Shown: positions 37,201 to 49,200 of the stretch, in pieces
Position numbering within the stretch: the stretch's first letter is position 1
Layout of the letters: each line of letters begins with the position of its first letter
Assembly (NCBI GenBank): GCA_911728455.2
Contig: OU452236.1
Coordinates: 10,965,195-11,029,194, forward strand
Source of the DNA: Marthasterias glacialis
Lineage: Eukaryota > Echinodermata > Asteroidea > Forcipulatida > Asteriidae
DNA length: 64,000 nucleotides
Direction of reading: 5' to 3'
Position numbers and translations under genes: made by a program
The notes under the pieces: model-generated
The model's input: the letters and a program-made list of their open reading frames with translations, nothing else
What the model was told of the DNA's origin: nothing
The model's database searches: none

Positions 37201-40200
37201 TGTGTTCAATGATGCATTTTTTTAAGTGGAGGAAAAAATGTCACTTTTGTAGGTATTTGAAATTTTTTGTTTCCTCAAAATTAAAAAATAAAATCAAAAT
37301 GGGGTGTTTATAACCTCTTCATTTTTTGTTGCAAAACACACATAACAAAAATACATTAAAGTTTTTGTCTGATCAGTACTGAAAGGAAAAGTCTTACTTT
37401 ATTATAAACCAGCTTATTAGTACCTAAATATTTGTTACACAAACTTTTCAAAAAAATCACAAAATTCAGGAATATGGAGAAAAATAAGGCATCATACAGG
37501 TTGCATTTGTGTTACGTGTGTCACTAAATGTCATGTGTGTGACTCATTGCTCCATGCACAAACCTGCACTTAATTACCTTAAATGTATGATAAAGCATTA
37601 TTTAAACTTTCAACTAGTAAAAACAGATACAAATTTAACACATTGTTGCCATTATAACATCTTGTTCTGTTGATGAGGTGGATGCTGTCGTGCATAGTGT
37701 GTGTGCTCTGTGTACTGACTATAACACATACAATATAAGACTGAGACCGCTATTTGGAAAAGATTCAATTCAATTCAAGATGTGTTTTGAACTGAATAGT
37801 TACTCAGTGCATTGTTCATTTTTGTTGGTAGTTATGATTAAACTGTTTTTTTATGACAAAATTCCTGCTTAGAAACGAGTGAGCCAATCTTCACACATGT
37901 TACAGAGTTTACAGTCACACACGTAACACCACTATTTCTATCACCACATGAACAAAAAAAAAAGCAACTCAGTTGATTGTTGCCATATATCTGGACCAAG
38001 TCTAATCTCACTATCTATAGAAGTTTCAAGAATTAAAGCTCAGCCAAATCACAGAGTTTTAAGAAATAATATGGTGAGTCAAATATTTGTAGTTTTCTGA
38101 TGTCACACATGTAACAGACAAAACTTTTGCCTGTAAAGTTAAACTACGAGATACATTTCCACTAAATGTTTTACTATTAAATAAAGTGGCCGCTGTAGTT
38201 GACTTGCATGTAAAATACTACATTTTCACAAAATAATTCAAAAGCGGAAAAAAATATTCCAAACAGTACGCTTCAAAAATGGTTCCAAATATGACACATG
38301 TGACAGGAGAATGGCCCAATTAGTGATTTGTATAGTAATTACAGATCATTAATTACTAGTTCCTGCAAAATACATGTACATGTACTTAAAGTATCACTAA
38401 TGGGTATTCTGTATTTTGTGTTTGAAGTGTTGACATGGTTGATGGGTGGAATCGTTCACCACTTGACGCCGATTGTATAAATTTTGATTTCAGGATTGTT
38501 ACTGATCACAACATAGATAACACAGCTACTGTGCTCATGGATTGGGTGAACAAAACCAAGTCCCTCTATCACAATGTTCACATTGAAGTCAATGAAGAAC
38601 CTCAAGTATATGACTGGGAAAGTGGCCCAAGTGATTGGCCCGAAGAACGATTCCTGCGTTTAATCCAGTTGAGACAAACAGCTTTACAAGAAGCCAGACG
38701 ACAGTGGGCAGATTACTTATTTGTAAGTATTTCATAATTTGATTTTTAACGTGAATGGAAATATTTTGCTTCTTGTTCATTTTTTAATTATATTGAAGTG
38801 TTCTTTAGTGGAATCATTAAGAAATTAGGCTGCTCTAAAGTTGACCGAATAATGAAATTATTTGTACTGTACATCTACAGTATTTGACTGTCAATACAAA
38901 GGGCTTTAAAATGGCCGCCATTGTGCAGGAAACACCTATATTATAATGATGCTTAAATGGGGGCTTCCGGTCATGGACGGCGCCATGGTTTTTTCCGTTA
39001 TTGGCGCTCGTACCCTGCCGGTTTGATGCATCCTGGGGTAATTTTTGGGGTACCATGTGTCTTGGGTTTGCGCTGGTGTTCCGACGTCCCCCGTGATTGC
39101 ATGCGTAGATGGCCGAACACCAGGGTGGGTGGACCCAGAATATGTATTTTTTGTGGGGGGCTGTGGCTGAGCCGATTGGTTGGCATTTTACCCTGGTTGG
39201 GGTGTGTTCCGGTCCCATCAGACGGGGTTCGTTTTTTATGATGCAAGAATGGCTGATTAGTGTACTAGTGATGTGGTTACCTTATTTACATTTCGGGTAA
39301 CTTTTGGCCTGCAATTTACAGTGGGACACAGATAAACTAAGATAAACTAAGGTAATTACCAAAGGCTGACCTCTGACCGGTAACAAAGCTATCTGCCTCA
39401 TTGTCGGTTAACAAAGCTCAAAATGCCGATTCAACGTTAAAATGCCACTAACGTTGAAAAAGTCCGCTAAAATTAAATCAATTTTTATAAAACTAACCTT
39501 GCCAATTGAAATTACTCATAAAACCTATACTGCTATTTGTTCAGTGCTGATAAAAGGAGAGCATTTCAATGGTTTAATGGTTTACTATTTTTGAAAAGAA
39601 GTCACAACCTCTGTAAAAATAGTGTGCCCCAAATGAGATTGCAAAAAGGATTGAGCACTCAAAGATGGATAAACTATGGGGAGCCGCCAATGCAAAAACA
39701 AATATTCACAGTTTCCACAAATGTTACACAGTTATTCAAAAATTGTTTAAATTTGTCCGAACCAAATCAACCAATAATGGGATGTACTTTCTTTAAAGTT
39801 CCAAAAGTGTTGAATTTAGTCACAATAGAAATGTCCATTTCCCTTGCCCCGACCCCCACGTCTTATAATTGTTGATTTCTTTGATGTGCTTTTGGCCTCT
39901 TATCACCTTATGACCAGCTGGTATTATATGAAAAGCTTTTTTATAGGACTTGAGAATGACCCTTTGGCGGGACAACTCATGTGGTAGGAAAGAACCAAAG
40001 TGGGCCTAAATAAAAGATTGAAAACAGTTATAACAGCGTCTTCAGTTAGGGAAAGATCTCACTCCTTCAGAAAGATGGTTATACTGAGATGATTGCTATT
40101 AAATCATGTCCAAAAGAGGGACAACCTCATCCACCTTTTTACAAATACTACATGAACTTTATTTCCTACAAACTACATGTATAAAAGGAGAAACATATGA

Positions 40201-43200
40201 AATGCACATAATGGTATATTTTCTTCATTCTGGTCATTTTATATTCCACATGGCATCCTAATGTCCACTTTTAAAATGTTTCTCCTTATGTTATTTCTGG
40301 AAGAAATTTTTTTATTGCTTTTTGTCCTGATCGACTGAATAACGTAATGAAATAAATAAAAGTGATAAAAACCTCATGAAGTAGTCATGAGCAGCATAGG
40401 CTTCAGTATAACCAATAATATATTATTTCCAGCAAAAAAAGAAACAAAGACATAAAGAAACAGACAAACAAAGAAACAAAAAGAAAGAAATACAGAAATA
40501 AAGAACTAAGAATTAAGAATAAAGAAGCAAAGAAACATAGAATTCAAGACAGAAATAACAGAAGAGGGGTACACAAATAACATCTAAGTAACACAGAAAA
40601 CAAGCAATCAAGAAACAAATAATTACAAAGCAAAGAAACATAGAAATCAAGAAATAAACGAAGAACAAAATACACAAGTTATACAGAAACAAAGACACAT
40701 AGAAACCACGACCTCAAAAAAGGAGGACCCCAAAACATCAAGAATTAAAGAAAAAACGAAATGAAGACAAAGAAATAAAGAAACAAAGAAATACACGTAA
40801 ATCAATCAAGAAATATACATAGAAAGAAATCAAGAAACAAAGAAAAAAAAAGGAAAAAAAGAAAAGAAATAAAAACATCAACAATCCCGCACAAATACAG
40901 AAATAAACAGAGATAAACAAATCCACAAATAAAAAGCGCAGGTTTAACAGAAATGCAGAAGTACACTGATATTTCGAAATATAATCGAAAAGCCATACCC
41001 CCCCCCCCCCCATTGAAAAAAATCTTGGGTAAGCCGGTGCCCCTGCCCCCTCCCCCGCCTCCCCTCCCCTCCAACGCCATGTCATGTTACAAAGCATGAT
41101 TTTGGGGTGTGTGAATGGCCGGATACATAATGTACTTTGTATACTTTGCAATGGTGCATGTGTGCCATATGCAGCTATTTTGATATAATTGTGTTGACCA
41201 AAATTACCCTTTATCTAAATAAGCCATTACACTGGTTCCTTTGCATGGAAATGAGTGGAAATTGCAAATTTATTAAAGTTGTTGATTTCATTATTTTTAT
41301 ATTCCTAAAGCTCTAGATTTGTTTTTATTTCTTTGTTTTGTTGTTTCTTTATTTGTGTTTGCCATCCCCCCCCCCTGTTTCGTTGTTTCTTATGATATGT
41401 ATATGTATTACATTTTTTTTTAGGGGGGGGGGGGCACCTTGGGGACACTGTAAATTTGGGCTGGGGCGCAGGTGAGCTGCTCCGACCCAAGCCCAAAACC
41501 TTTCTCATGCCACACGCTCAAAATGTCACTAAGACATAACAACATTGCATACCGTTTTAAACAACTGTTAACAAACCCATTTTATAAAATGATGACCCCT
41601 GAGGGCCCTCTGCAACGTACACCCTTACCCCACGTTATATTGACTGCAACATTTCATGCAAGTATCGTGCCACCTAGCGGGTGCTGTGTGAAGTGCGGCA
41701 TCCCGCTAGTCAATATAGAAACCCAACATGAGATACACCAAAAACGATGACAGTGTGAAAAGCACAGTCCAGCAGTAGCTAGGATTGATAAAAACCCCTA
41801 GAAGCAAAACGAGAGCAAAAAACAAGAAAAATATTTTGAATTCCATATTTTAAAGATAATTGATTCTTTTTATTTAAATTTACTGTAAACTCTTGAGATA
41901 CAAATACATACTTTTTAACTTCTGGGGTAATGTTTTTAAATAGAATACATACATACAACATACAAAGAGGCCTTTAATATACCGCCATTCCATCTAGATC
42001 ACAGCGGTTACACTGCAAAAATAAGTTAGTTAAAACAGCGCTAATCAGTCTTATCAGACATGACCTTGACTCATGTTATTCAAAACCACGCCTCACACGA
42101 CCAACCAACGCTGCCCCGACCAACCTACTTTTACAGTGTATGATGAGGTAATATATACAAAAAACAAAAAACAAATGTAAAATTGTAAAGAGAACCAAGC
42201 AAAAGCTACAAGCAAACATGTTGTTGTGGAAACAAATGGGATTTGAGACCTTTTTTGAACAAATGTAGAGAAGCTGCAGAACGTAAGGTTGCAGGCAGCT
42301 TATTCCATAATTGAGGAGCAACAAAGAAAAATGATTTCTTTGCAGCAGATGTCAGACTCCTAGGAAGAATTATGTGTTCGACGTCAGACTGTCAAATGTC
42401 CTAAGCTTCAGGACGGCACAAAGATTATGACTCTATAACATGTGGTTTAAGAGATATGTTTTTTTAAATTTTAAAGGCTTCTTTTTGAACTGGAAGGAAA
42501 GGTCAAAGTGGAGTAAGCTACAAAACGGCAGAAAAATTATGGTTCTATGACATGTGGTTCTTAATAAAAAATCTTTGAGTTAATGTAATTTGATACCTGA
42601 GACGTCACGACAAAAACATGGTTTTGATACCTAAGCTTGGGCCGTTTTTTGGTATTCGACCGAGTAGTTACGGTATCTATTCAATACTGAATGATACCGA
42701 GGGCTGTTTTAGAAATAACGAAATACTTTCGCGCTCGTTTTTCAATTTCAATACTGCGATATCCTAAACAAAACAGTCCGCATGTGCTGCAGCCTCTGCA
42801 AAAAAACAGCGAGCAGACTCAGAACTGTACCTCAATACAATGATTTAAGCTTATCTGTAATGCCGTTGCGAGAACAATGCAAGCCCAGTTGTCCATTCAC
42901 CCGATGCGGTGTGTTTATTTGCAATCCAATGTCCTTCAGTTGAGTGATTCCCATGCGCACACGTTCTGTTACGCAGGCATGAGAATCTTCCGGTTAAGAC
43001 CGGAATTCCGTTTTTTTTCCTTTCAAATTTGTGGTCTTCGAGTTCTTTGTGAATATGATATAAAATTTGGGGGGTGAGGTTCGGGGGTATACATGTGTAT
43101 TTCGCCAATCTCTCTTTTTAAATCAGAAATTGTTACCTTATAAACGTTAATCGTAATGTACTCTACGTGCGTGACGTCTCTCGTTCGTGAAAAATAACCT

Positions 43201-46200
43201 CTGTGGTACATGCGGGGTGTTGGCAGGCAGGCCGCCCGCCGCGTGCAAGACGAAATGAGTAGACTTCTCTCATTCCTTGCTTCTTTCACGATAAGGCTCA
43301 TTTGTTGATTGCAATACGTTTGATGCTGATGCAGCGAATGCAGAAGTGTGGAGACTTTACTCTACTGACAACAATGTGTACATTCGGCCGCTCTCCGTGG
43401 TATTTTGGTGATATACCCAAAAATTTAAAACAAGTTTTTCTTAAGCTACAAGGTAGTAAAAGTAAACACATTGCTGATTAACCCTTTAGCACTCAAACTG
43501 CCGGGAAAAGCCCTCCTTACTGCTCTGCAAACGCCCGTAACCGCCCTCGAAGTTGTAACTTGAGTTTTACATGCCTGATTGAAATGCATCAAACAGCCGT
43601 ATATAGAGCACGATCTCAAGATTACAATTGTCTAAAAATAGTACTTGGTCCCCATAAGAAAAGATGATGTTGTCTACCTCCAAAGGCTCAAAGGTCGGGA
43701 AGTCCTATCAGCAAATGGCACCCCATGTGCAACACAGCGACTTATTGTTTCTGTGTGTGTGTGTGGACGGACCGTATTTTATGTACAATCTATTTCAGCC
43801 TTCCAGCTCAAATCGGAAGTAATGGGGTAACTTTATGAAATGTCACGTGAGTAATGCGGTTCAGGATTGCAAGAAGATTTTGATTTCACGTCTTGTTGTT
43901 CATAAGTTATGATTTTATTTATTTTTTTCATTTGAACCTCTGGTTTGAATCGGAAGATCAGATCAATTTGAAGGACACCATTGTAGGTAATGTCATACAA
44001 ATAATTAGATACAAGATGACACAAACATTGTTAGATAATGTCATGTACATGTAATTCAAAAGATACAATTGTTTTAAAATAAAAATCTTCAGATTTAAAT
44101 AATTTGATAACCGATGACATCATGATGACAGAACTTGTTTTTTGACTAAATTGAGTCATTAGCTACAATGTGATGTCATTTGTTTCCATGCGACATTTTA
44201 AAGTATATTTATACTATAAAGATGCTTAAATGGGGGCTTCCGGTCATGGGCGCCGCCATTTTTTTTTCCATCATTGGCGCCCATACCCTGCCGGTTTGAT
44301 GTGGCCCGGGGTAAAATTCAGGGTACCTGTTGGTTTGAGTTTGCACCGGTGTTCCGACATCCCCCCGCGATTGTGTGCGTAGATGGCCGGACACCTGGGT
44401 GGGTGGACCAAGAATATGTCTTTTTTGTGGGGGGCTGAGCTTGTGCCGATTGCTGGGCCCTTTATCCTGGTTTGGGTGTGTTTCGGTCCCATCAGACGTG
44501 ACTCGTTTTTTTTGCGGCGGGATCCAGTCTGTGGCGGCACTGGTATGAGGATAAGGGGTTCGTGGGTATTGAATTTGCAATATTTTTTTGTCTATTAAAA
44601 AAATAAATTGGGGGTTTGAACGACATCGCCCGTTCTTAAATTTGCGTTTGTTGTTTGTGCATTCTTGGAAAGACTGAGAACAGGATAGCATAAGATTATC
44701 ACAGCATTTGTGTCAAGCTTTGTCCACAACGTGTTCGCATCCCTGTGGTGTTTTTCCATTAACTGCTTCAAATAAAACCACTTCCGCCTGCAATTTAGCA
44801 GATAGTACTTCAAATGACAATGTTTCCACATTTTTGTACAGTTCACACAGAAACAATGAATGAATACCTAAAGTGACTGCAAGAAAATCACTAACATTTT
44901 AAATTTTAAACTGTAATGCCACATTTTTGTACAGTTCACACAGAAACAATGAATGAATACCTAAAGTGACTGCAAGAAAATCACTAACATTTTAAATTTT
45001 AAACTGTAATGCCACTTTCAATCACATCACAATTTATGCTTCACTGACATTATTTCACATTTATTCGCTATTTGTTCACATACATGCCTACCCTTGCCTT
45101 CGCCGACTAACAGCACTTTTAAGCACTGCACTTTACGTTTACATTTCCCCGTAATTTTGGAGAGAAAACCATAATGCAACCCCACCCTCTCTTTACGCGC
45201 ACGAAAAAGGCCTTATCCCATTACAATATAAATGCAATCTGAAATCAATACTGATTGACTGAATAATGGTATGATATAGATACAGAAACAAATACAGGCA
45301 TAAATAGCATTATGGTATCTAGGCTTCAGTATAACCAATAATATATTACTTCAAAGCAAAAAAACCCACATACAAACAAAGACATCAACAAACAGACAAA
45401 CAAAGAAACAAGAAGAAAGAATTACGGAAGTACTGAAATAACAAATTCAGACATAAACAATAAAGAAACAAAGAAACACAGAATTCAAGACAGAAATAAC
45501 ATGTGCCCCCCAGCCCCCCAAATTAAAACAATCCTGGTTACACTGGTGCCCAACCTGCTCCCACCCCAACCCAAAACCGTTCGCATGCCACCTGCTCAAA
45601 ATTTCACTAAGACATAACAACATTGCGTACGGCTTTAAACTGTCGTTAACAAACCCATTTTATAAAATGATGACCCCTGATGATGAGTGACCTCTGCAAA
45701 GTACACCCTTACCCTACATTAGATTGACTGCAACATTTCTTACACAAAACACCACCCACCAAGCGGGTGCTGTGTGAAGCGTGGCATCCATCCCGCTAGT
45801 CATTGTCAAGCCGCTAGTTATTTATAATCAATCTTTTTAACAAATCTGTCGCTAGAGGACGCTCTTACATATTATGACGTCTTGAAACTTGCATTCTGAA
45901 AGGGTACACCTCACTGATGATGTCATACACAAAAACCATACTCACATCTTGTATATTAGCTGTAGCTGTATATTAGCTCTAATAACATTGCTAAACTTGA
46001 ACAAGTTTCGGGTTTTGACTGGAAAGCAAGGTCAAAATAGGTCATATTTGTGTACGACATGTTAAGTTGGTGTATAACATTGCACAAAGATATAATAGCT
46101 ATAGCTATTGTGGTTCAATAGTTATTATTTTTTAAAAGTTTTTCAATATTATTCTTTAAATTAGTGTAACTTGACTCCTAATGACGTTATGATGCTGTAA

Positions 46201-49200
46201 TTTGTTTTATTAACTATTTTGAGTCATAAGCTACATACATTGTATAATATGATGTAATTTGTGGTAATGTGACATTGCCAAGTAGACAAGTGAAAATGCA
46301 GTCTTTTTAAACCTGTTGCAAGAGGGCACTCTTACATTGATTACATCGAACCTACTATCTGATGATTTCATAGAAAGGAATCACCGTGTGCCACATTTGC
46401 TCTAAGCGTCAAAATGGCACAAAGATTATGACTCTACGATATGTGCTTCGGGAGATATGATTTTTTCATTGTTAAACTTTGAATTAATGTAACTTGATAC
46501 CTGATGACGTCACGATGATGAAAACATGTTTGCCTTACTATGATTTTTTGTTATTTACAAGGTGGTATAACTTTTATTCCTATGCGATGCCTTTGAACGA
46601 AAACCCTAAAAATGCATCTGCAAGTTTCATGTAGGAAAACATCTACTGATAGAGGGCGTTATAGCAAATGAGACGTCAAAATAATTAGTTTATGAAAGCC
46701 AAACTAACATCTGAGAACACAAATGAAGTTTAAAACGCTAAACAAAATAGCGCTACCTCGCCGCATTCATGTTTGCAGTTTTCCCCGCGAAAACCTGTAG
46801 GTTCGCAACACTAGCAAACACCATAGAATTAATGTTGGAAAAACAGGCAAGTGCGCACTTGTGTACAAGTTTGTAATCAACTGTGAGCAGTGAAATGTGG
46901 TGCAGTCCCCACAACGTTGTACCAATGGTGCTCAGACTGAACAATTAACGGTTAATTATAGTGGCATTACATTATGCTTTAATAAGTTTTAATGGTCTGG
47001 AATGACTCTTGGTAAAAGTTTTCAGGTTTTCTAAACGACCTTTGTAATGTAGCAGTCTAAAATTTAATTTATTTAGAAAAATTGTGATTGTTGACTTACC
47101 AAATAGTTACTGTAGCCTCCGTGACTACATTGGTTATGTCAGGGAATATTTGTTGATGCTTGTCGATTTTTATCTTGACACAACTCAATCAAATGAGACG
47201 CACATTCAACCTGAACGATTAAATTTTAATTTGTTGATAACAAGTTCTCTCCGTTATATGACAATGTCTCGTCAACTCTTTGCTAAGCTGGGAAGTAGTT
47301 TTACTTGAACTGAAGTCACAAGTGATGTGATGTAAGTGGCAAAATTAAGTGGCGAAGTTAAGTGACGAAGTGAAGTGACGAAGTTTAGTGACGAGGTTTA
47401 GTGACGAAGTTTAGTGACGAAGTTTAGTGGCGAGGTTTAGTGGTTCAACTGTATAAAAACAAACAAAATATACCTTATAAATTTACCAAAATAGTTACCA
47501 AACAAGTAATGACTTTACTTTAAGTCTCAACCAACCTAAACCCAGCAATAGTTTACTGTTCATGCATACTGTGCATGCGGCTTACTTTATAGACTTTGGC
47601 CCCAAAAACATAAGTCCCAATCCCACATTTTACATAATAACTTCAGTCATAAATTCCTCTGGAATGAATCTACAATACCTAAACAATAACTCACTTTGAT
47701 TGAGCTGTCCAGATGCCTTAGGTTAATACCTTAAAAATGTCAAAGTTACTTCAAATTTTACATTCCTACATGTAGCTGTATTTTAGCTTTCATGTCGTCT
47801 CGAAAAAACCCAAAAACAAAAAAGCGCCCTCTATTGAATGAGTAAAAAAAAAAAAAAAAAAAAATTAAATATGGGAAGCCAAAGGTTGCTTAATGTTAAA
47901 AACTCAAACTTAACGATTCTGTACGCTACAGTTACACTTTTTGAGCCATGCCTTTTGTACACAAACACAAAACGTGCCACAAATGATGTCATGATACGTG
48001 ACATAATAAATTGTTCCAAAAAGCACCTACAATATCGAACAAGTCAAAAACTGGAAACAACATGAATATCGGATGTATACTTCCTGAGATAGGGTGATAA
48101 TAAGATTGACTATTGAAATATCCAAGTCGCTGTAACATGGTTAATTAATTAATAATTATAATTTTTTTGTTATCGTTTCACTAAGTCAAGGCTTAAGCTT
48201 TCATACATGTATGTTATAAAATTTGTCTGGTGTTTTGTTCTTCTAAAAATGAGCTATTGTGTTAAGAAAAGTCAATTATTAAGTCAATGGTTTTTTTCAG
48301 GAAATAAAGAAAAATAATAGCCAAAAAAAAAAAAAAAAATCATGGCAGAAACAATAGCTATTCCGATTGAAAGTCGGAACAGCTAAAAAAAACTTCAACG
48401 AAAACAATAGCTGTTTTGCTGCACTTTGCTGTGAACTAGCTAAAAAAATGGTAGCTGAAAATATAATTGAGCAGCCGAGGTCAGAAAGAAACAATTCATT
48501 ATCAGACAAATGATCGCCTCTTCCCTGTGCTGAGAAAATTAATCTGATAGGCCAATTTTAATAAAAGCAAAGGAACTATGCATTCCTATGAAGATTTAGT
48601 CTGGCCATGTGTGTGCATTGGCTACTGAAGCGCTGACGTTGAACTTTTCCCAAATCTTATTGGTTCAGGAAAAAAACAGTTGGAGGCTTTTGTGGAAATC
48701 CATTTCTGTTGGCAGACAATGCAACTAGGGCCATTAGATTTTCTAGTTATTAGCTGCTCTGACTATCTGCCGGAAGAGCTATTGTTGTTTCTGTCGGGAT
48801 TTTTATATTTTTAAACTATTATTATTATTAACTGTTCCAACCTAACAGTTGGAATAGCTATTGTTTCTGTCAGAATTTTTATTATTTTTTATTATTAGCT
48901 GTTTCGACATAGCAATCGGTACAGCTATTGATTTCGTTCTGATTATTATTTTTATTATTATTTCACGATATCACAGCATGCAAAAGAAAGATCTCATTTT
49001 CCTCTGTGCCGGTGAGGTCTGCACACGCTCCGAAGTTGAATGACCAGGTGACCTTTGCTCCAGTGGTCCGAAATTACATAATCTGATAATAGCATCACAA
49101 AACGGCTTCTGTTTCCAGGCAGGGGAAACATTTACGTGTATTCACATCATCCAGTACGGACTTAGGTCTTTGGCAATTACCACACTCCTAAAAATGGTTT

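Noticed and set aside
38435-38493. Extending COLGALT-like exon 2 upstream in its open frame
   Set aside because: The acceptor TTTTGATTTCAG and the split Trp codon place the exon start at 38494; upstream residues have no homology.
40738-41151. Phe/Leu-rich membrane-protein-like minus frames
   Set aside because: They are reverse translations of the A-rich AAGAAACAAAG tract.
44209-44691. Minus-strand 160-codon open frame as a gene
   Set aside because: It lies within a three-copy dispersed repeat and is disrupted in the other copies.
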